Part shown: positions 41,600 through 50,678 of the stretch, one piece after another
How the letters are laid out: each line of letters starts with the position of its first letter
Numbering within the stretch: the stretch's first letter is position 1
Source: an uncultured Verrucomicrobiales bacterium
GTDB lineage: Bacteria > Verrucomicrobiota > Verrucomicrobiia > Verrucomicrobiales > Akkermansiaceae
Assembly: GCA_937928545.1 (NCBI GenBank)
Contig: CALGJQ010000021.1
Coordinates: forward strand, 1 to 64,000
DNA: 64,000 nt
Direction: 5' to 3'
Made by a program: the position numbers and the translations under genes
The notes under the pieces: model-generated
What the model saw: the letters and a program-made list of their open reading frames with translations, nothing else
What the model was told of the DNA's origin: nothing
Databases searched by the model: none

Positions 41600-44320
41600 T
41601 TAGCGAGTGAAAAACCATTGGTGATGAGCTTGTGCAAGTTTCCGTTTTGGCCATTCCCAGCCTTCCTCGATTAAGGCTATTTGTATTTGGTAGAAGCGAT
41701 TTTTCTTTGCTGCGATGATGGCGATCTCGAGTTCAATGGTTTGCCCTGGGGGTAGATCATGAGGGAGCTCAGTGAACATGGGAGGGCTGGGTTTTCGTTC
41801 TCCGTGGATGTCAACCCAGCGAGCATGGAGAACGAAGCCCATATTGGCAGGGAGGGGCGTCTCGTTTTCGTTTTTAATCAGGACCGATACGGGGTAAATC
41901 TGATTGGTTTTAATGAGCTTCGGGAGTTTTGAGCATAGCTTGAGCGAGTAACTGAGGTCTTGTCGGGAAGGAGGGGGCTGAGGGGCGTTATCCAATATGG
42001 GGAGGTTTGAGTAATCGAGTTGTTCCGCTAAGAAGGAACGGAATTTTTTTTGGAATTCCTCTGATAGTCCACCCGAGTGTCGGCCTTGTTTCGTGAGAAG
42101 GCCGAAGCGATTTTGGAAAATTTTTCTCCATCTTTGTTCGATGGATGCGTAGAGATCGAGAGGGTAGTTTTTCCACCCAGTGGAGTAGATCATTGCAACA
42201 TGTGCAGGGAAGGGTTCTTCGAGAATGTGGTCATAAAGAAAGAGGAGTCTGATTTCACGACCTCTTGCAATAAGAACCCTGGCTGTGTTGACCATGAGAC
42301 GAGATCCTTCACAGAATCCCCCGAGGTTGAATGAGCCTTCTGGCTGGATTCGTTCAAGCTCGTCTGCGTAAATTTGAGCAACGCGTCGATAGTTACGAAG
42401 CTTCTTGTGTTGAATATGGTGAAGGGTACGGAGAGAGACGAGTTGGACGATGTCTTTGGCATTTGTTGAGACGAGGTCGCATTCTTTATAGCTATTGGAG
42501 CACCAAAAGAGAATCGGGAGTGAGGAATCGGCCTCTGGATCAACTCTGGCGTAAGAGCCTTCAAAAGGAGGCGTTCCAGGCCATGAGGATAGAAAGCGGA
42601 GAAGTTTGCGTTGGATTCTGGGAGGGAAATCAGGCTTACGATCCAGCTTTCTATGGGAAGAAGTAAGCTGTCCTTCGACTGCGCGAGCCACTCCTTGAAT
42701 GGTCGCGTTCTCATAGAAAATGAAATCAATAAGAGAGATCTTAAACTCTTTTTCGACAGCGAGTAGAAATGAGGTGGCACTAAGTGAATCGCCTCCTTGC
42801 TCAAAGAAGTCCGCGTCGTTGGAAGTATCATCTAAGGAGAGAGCATTGCACCAAAGAGGGATCAGCCTTCGTTCGGTCGTGCTTTGGTGTGAAGAAGACG
42901 AAGGAATCTTACTTTGTGGAATCTCAGATAAGAGATGACGTTGGAGTTTCCCTCCTTGATTTCGTGGAAGTTTCTCTAGCCGGATGAGTCGTTTTGGGAG
43001 TTTGTAATTTGCAATGAGCTTGGTAAGGCGCTCTCGAATTTTTTCATCAGAGAGATTAGTCCCAGCTTCTAGAACGATGGCGAGTCCGACTTCTTGACCG
43101 AGAGTGGGGTGCGGGAAGCCAAAGCTGGCAGCCTCTCGAACTTCGTCCCATGATTCTACGGTCTGATCGATTTCACGTGGGTCAATTTTTTGCCCTCCAC
43201 GATTGATTCGCTCTTTCGCTCGACCAGTGAGAAAGAGGTAATCATCTTGGTCTAGGTATCCGAGGTCTCCGGTGAAGAATGCTCGTCCATCCCAAAGGCC
43301 TTGGTTGTCTTCGTCATTAGGATAGCCGGAGAAAAGGCTATTACTACTGACCCAGACTTCATTGTCATTTCGGATGGTCACTTCGCAATTCACGGCTTTG
43401 CCTACCGAGCCAAGCTTTTGCTCGGCGGGCGGGAGTGGATTACTAGTGATGACTCCGGCGGTTTCCGACATGCCGTATATTTCGATGACGGGAACGCCAA
43501 AAGTCTTGGTAAGCTGCTCAAAGAGCTGGTGAGACAGAGGTGCCGAAACTGAGCGGATGATACGAAGATTGGTTTTGAGCTGCGTTTTTTTAACTCGGAG
43601 AAGGTTCTGAAGGATGGCTGGAGCGCCTTGAAGCCAGGTCACTTTTTCTTCAGCAAGGAGCGAAAGGATCGCGTCAGGATTTTTGTCTTCGGAAAAAACA
43701 ATGGATCCGCCCGATATGAGTGGAGCTAGAAAAAGATCAACAAGCCCGCCGATGTGAGACATGGGAAGGAGGTTGATCGCACGATCTAATTCAGTGAGTC
43801 CGATTGATTCAATAATGGAGCCAATGGAATGAATGAGATTTTCGTGAGAGAGGTTGACGAGCTTTGGGACTCCAGTAGATCCCGAGGTCATGAGGACTAG
43901 GGCTGCTGAGGAGGCGCGTCCTGGACTAAATTCACCCTGCCATGTGAGGGTTCTTTCTTCCAGTTTGACTGTGACCCATGAGAGGTTCTTGATATCGAGG
44001 TAGTGTTTGCGATCGGATATGATGGACCTAATTCCTAGAAGTTTGATTCGAGCTTCTAGCTCGGAAGGAGCCAAATTGGGGTCTAATGGAACACATGTGC
44101 AGTGTTCCATCACAGCGCAGGAAACGATGCCAGAGAGGAGCGGATCTTCTACAAGAACAGCGACACAACCTGAAAGGTCTTTGGTCGGGATCGAGCCAAA
44201 TGCTTGCAGGATTTCCGCGTAGGTCCAGCGACGCCGAGCTGAATCGATGATCGCTACTTTTGTTCTTCTCTCAGGGTCGTCAGTGAGAAATCCGATTCTC
44301 GTGGCGCTTGCTACCCCCAT
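41600..44320 (-). CDS. NRPS-like protein: adenylation, carrier and thioesterase domains
   Basis: 906 residues. Adenylation domain 1-465: A3 LMTSGSTGVPK (143-153), A5 YGMSETAGVITSNPLP, A7 FFTGDLGYL, RINRGGQKIDPREID, A10 lysine 458. Carrier 485-550 with phosphopantetheine serine 512 in FFEQGGDSLSA. From 600 an alpha/beta-hydrolase thioesterase-like part with a nucleophile elbow GGFCEGS, where C670 replaces serine. The last 90 residues look like an Ig-type beta-sandwich. There is no condensation domain. The adenylation part resembles acyl/oxalyl-CoA ligases, so it may load a small carboxylic acid. The base composition looks less G/C-rich than neighbouring genes. Confidence 0.85.
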   Translation of the reverse strand: MGVASATRIGFLTDDPERRTKVAIIDSARRRWTYAEILQAFGSIPTKDLSGCVAVLVEDPLLSGIVSCAVMEHCTCVPLDPNLAPSELEARIKLLGIRSIISDRKHYLDIKNLSWVTVKLEERTLTWQGEFSPGRASSAALVLMTSGSTGVPKLVNLSHENLIHSIGSIIESIGLTELDRAINLLPMSHIGGLVDLFLAPLISGGSIVFSEDKNPDAILSLLAEEKVTWLQGAPAILQNLLRVKKTQLKTNLRIIRSVSAPLSHQLFEQLTKTFGVPVIEIYGMSETAGVITSNPLPPAEQKLGSVGKAVNCEVTIRNDNEVWVSSNSLFSGYPNDEDNQGLWDGRAFFTGDLGYLDQDDYLFLTGRAKERINRGGQKIDPREIDQTVESWDEVREAASFGFPHPTLGQEVGLAIVLEAGTNLSDEKIRERLTKLIANYKLPKRLIRLEKLPRNQGGKLQRHLLSEIPQSKIPSSSSHQSTTERRLIPLWCNALSLDDTSNDADFFEQGGDSLSATSFLLAVEKEFKISLIDFIFYENATIQGVARAVEGQLTSSHRKLDRKPDFPPRIQRKLLRFLSSWPGTPPFEGSYARVDPEADSSLPILFWCSNSYKECDLVSTNAKDIVQLVSLRTLHHIQHKKLRNYRRVAQIYADELERIQPEGSFNLGGFCEGSRLMVNTARVLIARGREIRLLFLYDHILEEPFPAHVAMIYSTGWKNYPLDLYASIEQRWRKIFQNRFGLLTKQGRHSGGLSEEFQKKFRSFLAEQLDYSNLPILDNAPQPPPSRQDLSYSLKLCSKLPKLIKTNQIYPVSVLIKNENETPLPANMGFVLHARWVDIHGERKPSPPMFTELPHDLPPGQTIELEIAIIAAKKNRFYQIQIALIEEGWEWPKRKLAQAHHQWFFTR

Positions 44321-44482
44321 TAACTGATTATTACCATAGATGATTGATCGTCAACTTCTTAGAGTTATTTTTGAAGTAGGAACTCAGCTATTGCTCGGCA
44401 AAGAGAAGATATTCAAAGATCCGAATGGGGAGGTGACTTCGGAGTTGGCAAAAGGGGGGATGAGAGGTAAGCGGGTCCTGCA
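44321..44482. other. Divergent promoter region between the NRPS-like gene and miaB
   Basis: 162 bp, AT-rich next to the NRPS-like gene. No operator is obvious. A GAGGTAAG about 16 bp ahead of the miaB ATG is a poor but possible ribosome-binding site. The short open frame across it is not credible. Confidence 0.4.
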
Positions 44483-45913
44483 ATGCCAAAGGTGTTTATT
44501 AAGACTTATGGGTGACAGATGAACGAACGTGATTCTGAGCAGGTTGCTCAGACGTTTTCTGAGAGAGGTTATACTCTTACTACCGACGAAAAGGATGCTG
44601 ATGCAATCCTGATTAACACGTGCAGTGTGCGTGATCAGGCGGAGCAAAAGGCTTTGGGGAAGATGGGAATCATGGGGAAGTATCGGGAGCAGCGGGAGCA
44701 TGTGGTTTTTGGTTTTATGGGGTGCATGGCGCAGAGCCGAGGGGAGGAGCTTTTTAAGAGGGTGCCGCATTTGGATTTGGTGGTGGGCACGCAGAAGTAT
44801 CACCGGGTGTTTGACTATGTGGATTCGATCTTGAGCCGTCGGCTGGAGACGCGGATGGATGAAGTCGGAGCTGAGATGGTGACGGGGCGGGTAGAAGATG
44901 AGATTGTGAAGGTGAACTTGGATCGGGTGATCTCGGCTCGGGTAGTGGATACGGATGATGAGGAAGGAAGTCAGAATACGATTAAGGATCACATTCCGAA
45001 GGAGGTACAGCAGGCGAAGGCCTTTGTGAGTATTATGCAGGGATGTAATATGCGGTGTTCGTTTTGCATTGTTCCGGATACGCGTGGAAAGGAACGAGGG
45101 CGGCCGATTGCGGATATTGTGGAGGAGGTGAAGAGTTTGGTGGCGAAGGGGGTGAAGGAAGTGACTTTACTGGGGCAGATTGTGAATTTGTATGGTCGGA
45201 CGGAGTTTCCGATTGTGGATGGGAAGTCGCCGTTTGTGCAGCTGCTGGAGGCGGTGCATGAGGTGGAGGGGCTGGAGCGGATTCGCTTTACGAGTCCTCA
45301 CCCGATTGGTTATCGCGATGATTTGGTGGCGGCCTTTACGTATTTGCCAAAGTTGTGCTCGCACATTCACTTTCCGATGCAGAGCGGGAGTGATCGGATT
45401 CTGAAGCTGATGAAGCGTCCGTATAAGAACGAGAAGTTCATGACGATCTGTGAGAAGATGAAGGCGGCGCGGCCTGATTTGGCGATTACGACGGATGTGA
45501 TTGTTGGTTTCCCGGGAGAGACTGAGGAGGACTTTCAGGAGACGATGGAGTGCATGAAGAAGGTGGGCTTTGATAATAGCTTCATCTTTCGCTACTCGAA
45601 GCGGAAGGATACTCCGGCGGCTGAGATGGAGGGGCAGTTGGATGAGGCGACGAAGGAGCGTCGGAATCAGGAAATGCTGAAAATGCAGAATGAGATGACG
45701 AGTGCGAAGAATGAGAAATTCATCGGGACGATCCAGCGGGTGCTGTGTGAAGGGCCGAGTAAGTCGAATAAGGAAAAGCTTTGTGGGCGAACGAGTCAGA
45801 ACAAGATTGTCATTTTTGAAGGGGATGCGGAGCGGATGAGCGGGGAGATGCTGGATATTAAGATCGAGGATTCTACGGGCTATACGCTGTATGGGACTCC
45901 CGAAATACATTAG
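44483..45913 (+). CDS. miaB: tRNA methylthiotransferase MiaB with in-frame TGA at the first Fe-S cysteine
   Basis: Read through one TGA, this is a complete 476-residue MiaB, the radical SAM enzyme that makes ms2i6A37 in tRNA. The N-terminus is MPKVFIKTYG, then TGA (44513-44515) as codon 11, then QMNERDSE. All MiaB proteins have cysteine here (TYGCQMN), the first ligand of the auxiliary [4Fe-4S] cluster. The other two ligands, C47 (NTCSVRD) and C81 (GCMAQ), and the radical SAM cysteines C188, C192 and C195 are intact. An ATG at 44519 would give a 464-residue protein without the ligand. A SECIS-like hairpin follows the TGA, so selenocysteine is the best explanation; a nonsense mutation or read error is the alternative. 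Confidence 0.85.
44526..44556 (+). promoter_or_regulatory. Candidate bacterial SECIS element in miaB
   Basis: TCTGAGCA (44534-44541) and TGCTCAGA (44545-44552) form an 8-bp perfect stem with loop GGT. Below it AACG (44526-44529) pairs with CGTT (44553-44556) across a 4-nt TGAT bulge. The loop begins 26 nt after the TGA and opens with G. Both features agree with the general bacterial SECIS description (short stem, G in the first loop positions, loop some 16-37 nt downstream of UGA). Confidence 0.6.
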
Positions 45914-45968
45914 GGGAGAGCTGATTTAAGCCTTTACCACTGAGGTGGGGAATCTAGCTTGGCGGCGC

Positions 45969-46577
45969 ATGAAACCCGGCCCCCATCCGTATCAGGAAAT
46001 TTCGCTAGGCACCGCAGGGCTCCTTTTGGGGCTCTTCTTGATCGTTCTTTATGGCTTAATGTTGCTTAAGCCGGAGAGGTCGATGGAGATTGCGAAGAAG
46101 TTGCCCCGGAACTCGCAGGTTGGGACTTATTTGATGGGGATTGGAATGGTGTGGTTTTGGTTGCTGGTGGCTCCTCCGGGAAAGGGAATGCTTTCGGCGC
46201 TCTCGATGGATTTGGGGGAATTCAACAAGGCTAAGAAGTATCTCATGTTTGCGGTCCCGCTTTTTTGTATTGGGATGATCATGTATGTGCGTGAATTCCT
46301 CTTCGTCCGTGGTTTGGGACTTTGTCTTTTGATGGTGGCGGCTCCCTTGCTCTATGCGGCTGATTTTGAAGAGGCTTCCTTACAATTTGTGATGCCGCTT
46401 TTTTGTTACCTGCTGATTATTAAGGGCCTCTACTTTGTGGGGATGCCATATTTGTTCCGTGATGGAGTGAATTGGGCGACTGCGAGTGCGGGACGGTGGC
46501 GGACTCTTTCGTTGGCGGGCGTGATTGTAGGCTTGGTTTTCTTAGCACTTGGACTGACTCTCTGGCGTGGCTATTGA
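45969..46577 (+). CDS. Polytopic membrane protein of unknown function
   Basis: 202 residues from ATG 45969; a GTG at 45945 would add eight. About six hydrophobic segments, among them LGTAGLLLGLFLIVLYGLML, MGIGMVWFWLLVA and LSLAGVIVGLVFLALGL. No known motif. It lies 55 bp after miaB and overlaps the start of the pyrophosphatase gene by 11 bp, so it may be coupled to that gene. Function unknown. Confidence 0.7.
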   Translation: MKPGPHPYQEISLGTAGLLLGLFLIVLYGLMLLKPERSMEIAKKLPRNSQVGTYLMGIGMVWFWLLVAPPGKGMLSALSMDLGEFNKAKKYLMFAVPLFCIGMIMYVREFLFVRGLGLCLLMVAAPLLYAADFEEASLQFVMPLFCYLLIIKGLYFVGMPYLFRDGVNWATASAGRWRTLSLAGVIVGLVFLALGLTLWRGY

Positions 46578-48258
46578 TCGACTGATTTCACCGCCTTGGT
46601 ATGTGCTAGGGCATCAGAATCCTGATGCAGATGCAATCTGCGCTGCGATTGGTCATGCTGCCTATCTCCAAGCTTTGGGGGAAGACGTGGAAGCGGCTCG
46701 CTGTGGCGAAGTGCCACCGCGGGTGAAAATTGTTTTGGAGAAGGCTGGGCTGCCTGCGCCAAAGTTGGTGGATGATGTTCGTCCGACGGCGGGATCGATT
46801 TGTCGGAAGAGTGTGGTGGCAGTGAGGCAGGATGACACTTTCTTGATGGCTTATCGTTTGATGGTGGATCACGGGGTGCGAGCGGTGCCGGTTCTGAATA
46901 ATGGGGGTGAAGTACGAGGTTTGCTGCACTTCCTCGATCTTTTGCAGCTTCTTTTACCAGCGGCAACAGACGGGCGTGATGTGAAGTTGCTTCATGCAAG
47001 TCTGGAGAACATTGGAGCGACATTAGGGGCTAGTTCTGACTTTGGTGCCGAGGCACCATCTGAGGAGGAGGATCTCATCATGATGGTGGGGGCTTCGAGT
47101 CAGGATACGGTGGGTCGTCGCTTGGCCTCGGCAAAGGTAGAAGGAAATGTCGGGAAGTATTTGGTAATTTGTGGAGATCGGCCTTTTGTGCACCAGCAAG
47201 CAGTGGATTTTGGGGTGAGAGCGCTCTTGGTGACTGGTGGTAATCAGCTCAGTGCAGAGATTGCGGAGCGAGCGAAGGAGGCTGGGATGATCGTACTTTG
47301 CAGTCCACATGACACGGCTACGACAGTGAAGTTGGCTCTTTGTGCACGGAAGGTGCGGAACATTATTAGTGAGGATTTTCTTTCTCTAGCTTCGAACCAA
47401 GTCGCGAGCCGCTTCATGGGAAAAGTGGCGTCCTCTGGGCAGGATCTTTTTCCAGTGGTAGAGGCGGGAACCCGTCGTTTGATGGGAGTTTTCTCAAAAT
47501 CTGATTTGGTGGATCCTCCACGAACTAAGTTGTCGCTGGTGGATCACAACGAGTTTTCGCAAGCGGTTAAGGGAGTGGAAGAGGCAAGAGTGGTGGAGAT
47601 TTTGGATCACCACCGGCTTTCGGGAGATTTGGTGACTCGTGATCCGGTGCGTTTTATTAACGAGCCGGTTGGCAGTTCTTCGACGATTGTGGCACGGAGA
47701 TTTCGGGAGAAAAATCTAGAGCCTAATCCGGCAGTGGCGCTTTGTCTGTGTGCGGGTTTGGTTTCGGATACTCTGAATCTGACCTCGCCTACGAGCACTG
47801 ATGTGGATCGTGAAATGCTGAGTTGGTTATCTAGTCTGGCAGAGGTGAATGCGGATGAGTTTGCAGAGAGCTTCTTTGCCTCCGGCTCATTGCTTTTGCA
47901 TGCTGACGCACGGGCGATTGTGGGAACTGATCGCAAAGAATTTAACGAAGAAGGGGTGTTTCTGAGTTTGTCACAGGTTGAAGAGACAAGCATGAAGGGC
48001 TTGACGGAAAGGAAGGAGGAGCTTCTTGAAGAATTGAAGCGCTTAAGGCACGAGAAGACCTACGACCTTTGTGCGATTCTGGTGACCGATATTAGTCGGC
48101 ATGACAGTGTCCTTTTGGCGGTTGGAAAGGAGTCTCTTCTCGCGAAGCTCCCATTTGATCGTCTCGGGACCAATGAGTTCGCTTCTCCCGGAGTGGTTTC
48201 ACGAAAGAAGCAGCTTTTCCCCGCAGTTTGTGAGGCGATCCGTTTGCGGAATGAATAA
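46567..48258 (+). CDS. Manganese-dependent family II inorganic pyrophosphatase with CBS domains
   Basis: 563 residues from GTG 46567. The DHH phosphoesterase core carries GHQNPDADAICAAIGH at the N-terminus, LSLVDHNEFSQ and EILDHHRLSG, and a DHHA2 C-terminal domain. Between residues about 65 and 310 lies an insertion with two CBS repeats (SVVAVRQDDTFLMAYRLMVDHGVRAVPVL; DLFPVVEAGTRRLMGVFSKSDLV) around a DRTGG-like region. Such enzymes hydrolyse pyrophosphate under control of adenine nucleotides. Length matches the regulated subfamily. Confidence 0.9.
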   Translation: MAIDRLISPPWYVLGHQNPDADAICAAIGHAAYLQALGEDVEAARCGEVPPRVKIVLEKAGLPAPKLVDDVRPTAGSICRKSVVAVRQDDTFLMAYRLMVDHGVRAVPVLNNGGEVRGLLHFLDLLQLLLPAATDGRDVKLLHASLENIGATLGASSDFGAEAPSEEEDLIMMVGASSQDTVGRRLASAKVEGNVGKYLVICGDRPFVHQQAVDFGVRALLVTGGNQLSAEIAERAKEAGMIVLCSPHDTATTVKLALCARKVRNIISEDFLSLASNQVASRFMGKVASSGQDLFPVVEAGTRRLMGVFSKSDLVDPPRTKLSLVDHNEFSQAVKGVEEARVVEILDHHRLSGDLVTRDPVRFINEPVGSSSTIVARRFREKNLEPNPAVALCLCAGLVSDTLNLTSPTSTDVDREMLSWLSSLAEVNADEFAESFFASGSLLLHADARAIVGTDRKEFNEEGVFLSLSQVEETSMKGLTERKEELLEELKRLRHEKTYDLCAILVTDISRHDSVLLAVGKESLLAKLPFDRLGTNEFASPGVVSRKKQLFPAVCEAIRLRNE

Positions 48259-48260
48259 GT

Positions 48261-50615
48261 TTATTTCGCTGCTTTCTTTTTCTCGTCAGCGGCCTTTTTT
48301 GCGGCCGCTTTCTTTTTAGCCTGCGCTGCTTTTTTAGCTTGGGCTTTTTTCATCTCGTTGTTGAACGACTTGTTCTGTGGCTCTAAAGAAATGGGTTGTT
48401 CTTGAATCTTGGGTGGCCAGACATTGTTGGCGGTGTTGGCGTCGGCAGTTTGCTCACTTGGGTCTATGACGATTTTCACGACTGGCTTTGCTGTCACGAA
48501 GAGCTTGTCGACCGCCTTATGGTTTTTCTTCCAGATCTCGGCGGGGATGTGATGAGTTTCCTTTTTTCCGTTTTCGAGGTGAAGTTCTACGAGGATTGGC
48601 ATGATGACTCCGCCTTTGTTTTCGAAGCGAGCTACGGTGAAGCTCTTTTTTGTCTTAAGGAGGCGTCGCTCGCGAGGCTTGAGCTCGCGGATCATTTTCT
48701 TGAAGTCTGCGCGTTGCTTGTTGGTGACTTTTGGAGCTTTCTTTTTGTCGTAGAAATCTTTGAGGCCTTTGTTTTCGTCGACGTATTTGGGGACGTTATC
48801 TAGATCTTTACCGGCGATGTTTTTATCTTCGGACTCTTTCTTTCGCTTCTTGGCATTCTGAGCCTTTTCGTCGGGGTCTCCGAGATCGAGTTTGTGCCGT
48901 TCGAAGGAAGTTATAGCGATGTCTACGTGTTTGGTGGTGTAGAACCAGGAGTGCCAAAACCAATCGAGATCGATTCCAGCTGCGTCTTCCATGGTGCGGA
49001 AGAAGTCGGCGGGTTCTGGGCTTTTAAACATCCAGCGGGTGCTAAATTCCTTGAAGGCATCGTCAAAGATCTCGCGACCTAGAATGGTTTCACGGAGAAT
49101 CGAGAGTCCGGTGGCTGGTTTGCTGTATGCGTTAGGGCCGAATTGAAGGATGGATTCGGAATTGGTCATGATGGGGCGCTGCTTGCCGCTGGTCATGTAT
49201 CTGATGATGTTTCGTGGAGTGGCGCGGGAGGGGTAGTTTTTTCGCCATTCTTGTTCGGTGAGGAGTTGGAGGAAGGTGTTGAGCCCTTCATCCATCCAGC
49301 TCCATTGGCGCTCGTCAGAGTTGACGATCATGGGGAACCAATTGTGGCCGACTTCGTGGATGATCACCGAGATGAGCCCGTTTTTGGTGCTTTCAGAATA
49401 GGTGCCGTCCTTTTCGGGGCGAGGACCATTGAAACAGATCATGGGATATTCCATTCCGTAAACGGGGCCGTTGACTGAAATAGCGACGGGGTAAGGGTAG
49501 TCGAAGGTGAGGCGCGAGTAGACGTTGAGAGTGTGGATGATGGCGTGGGTGGAATATTGGCTCCAGAGGGGCTCGGCTTCATTGGGGTAGAAGGACATGG
49601 CCCAGACTGGTTTTTGATTGGTGGTGAGCTTATGGCGGACAGCGTCCCAGATGAATTTCTTGGAAGAGGCCCAAGCGAAGTCGCGGACGTTCTTTGCTTC
49701 AAAGACCCAGGTTTTGGTGCCAGTGGATTTTGTTTTCTCGTTCTCTGCGGCTTCTTCTGGGGTGATGATGAACATCGGGTCTTTGACTGACTCGGCTTCT
49801 TTCAGGCGTTTCTGCCAGTCGGGTTTTAGGACGTCTTTTCCATTTTTGAGTTCTCCGGTCGCGGTGACGATGTGGTTATCGGGAGCGGTGATGGCGACCT
49901 TGTAATTTCCGAATTCGAGCGCGAATTCACCACGGCCGAGGAAGGATTTATTCTGCCAGCCACGGACATCGGTATAGGCGCAAATGCGGGGAAACCATTG
50001 GGCGATTTCGAAGATCTTGCCGCCCTTTTTGAACTTTTCCATGTTGCTTCGTCCCCACGAGGTGCGGGAGTCGGTGATGGTGTAGTGCCAGGCGATGCGG
50101 TAGGTGAATTTTTGTTTGGGCTTGAGAGCCTGAGGGAGGTCGATGCGCATCATGGTGTCGACGATGCGGTATTTGAGTTCTTTACCAGCGTCATCAGTGA
50201 GGCTGTCGATTTGGAAGCTGCCATCGAAGGTCTCTTTGAGAAGAAGTGATTCGAAGGAGTCGAATTGCATTTGGCCCAATTGGGGGGCTTCGCTGCTTTG
50301 GTGGCCGAGGGATGCGGGTGAGTGCTTGTTACGGTCGAGTTGAATCCAGAGATAGCTCAGGGTGTGGGGAGATTTGTTATGGTAAATGACGTGTCCACTT
50401 CCGGTGAGGATGTTCTCTTTCTCGTTGAGCGAGATCTTGAGGTCGTAGTCGGCTTGCTGCTGCCAATACTTTGGTCCGGGAGCACCGGAGGCGATTCTCG
50501 ATTCGGTAGGGGTGGGCCAGACCTCTTCCATTTGGCGGAAGGGGTCGTTGTGATATTCGATAGGATGGGCAAGGCAGGCCGAAGCAAGCCCCAGTAGAAG
50601 GAGTGCAATTTTCAT
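48261..50615 (-). CDS. Exported M1-family metallopeptidase
   Basis: 784 residues with signal peptide MKIALLLLGLASACLA. The zinc motif HEVGHNWFP and downstream glutamate in WMDEGLNTF identify a gluzincin aminopeptidase of the M1 type. The last 40 residues are a lysine/alanine repeat (KKAQAKKAAQ, KKAAAKKAAD), which is highly basic and probably disordered. A basic stretch with KKRKKESEDK also interrupts the C-terminal half. These may bind nucleic acid, the cell wall or acidic surfaces. The gene is convergent with the pyrophosphatase, 2 bp between stops. Confidence 0.85.
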   Translation of the reverse strand: MKIALLLLGLASACLAHPIEYHNDPFRQMEEVWPTPTESRIASGAPGPKYWQQQADYDLKISLNEKENILTGSGHVIYHNKSPHTLSYLWIQLDRNKHSPASLGHQSSEAPQLGQMQFDSFESLLLKETFDGSFQIDSLTDDAGKELKYRIVDTMMRIDLPQALKPKQKFTYRIAWHYTITDSRTSWGRSNMEKFKKGGKIFEIAQWFPRICAYTDVRGWQNKSFLGRGEFALEFGNYKVAITAPDNHIVTATGELKNGKDVLKPDWQKRLKEAESVKDPMFIITPEEAAENEKTKSTGTKTWVFEAKNVRDFAWASSKKFIWDAVRHKLTTNQKPVWAMSFYPNEAEPLWSQYSTHAIIHTLNVYSRLTFDYPYPVAISVNGPVYGMEYPMICFNGPRPEKDGTYSESTKNGLISVIIHEVGHNWFPMIVNSDERQWSWMDEGLNTFLQLLTEQEWRKNYPSRATPRNIIRYMTSGKQRPIMTNSESILQFGPNAYSKPATGLSILRETILGREIFDDAFKEFSTRWMFKSPEPADFFRTMEDAAGIDLDWFWHSWFYTTKHVDIAITSFERHKLDLGDPDEKAQNAKKRKKESEDKNIAGKDLDNVPKYVDENKGLKDFYDKKKAPKVTNKQRADFKKMIRELKPRERRLLKTKKSFTVARFENKGGVIMPILVELHLENGKKETHHIPAEIWKKNHKAVDKLFVTAKPVVKIVIDPSEQTADANTANNVWPPKIQEQPISLEPQNKSFNNEMKKAQAKKAAQAKKKAAAKKAADEKKKAAK

Positions 50616-50678
50616 GATTCAGGGTGAATGAACGAGGAGAAACTAGTAAGAGGGATTGATAAGACGAGCTTCAAATAA

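Noticed and set aside
44340..44522. 60-codon frame covering the miaB start region
   Set aside because: It lies in another frame over the real miaB N-terminus and has no homology-like features.
44519..45913. miaB starting at ATG 44519
   Set aside because: It removes the conserved TYG(C/U)Q segment although the upstream in-frame codons encode it perfectly; the longer reading with TGA is favoured.
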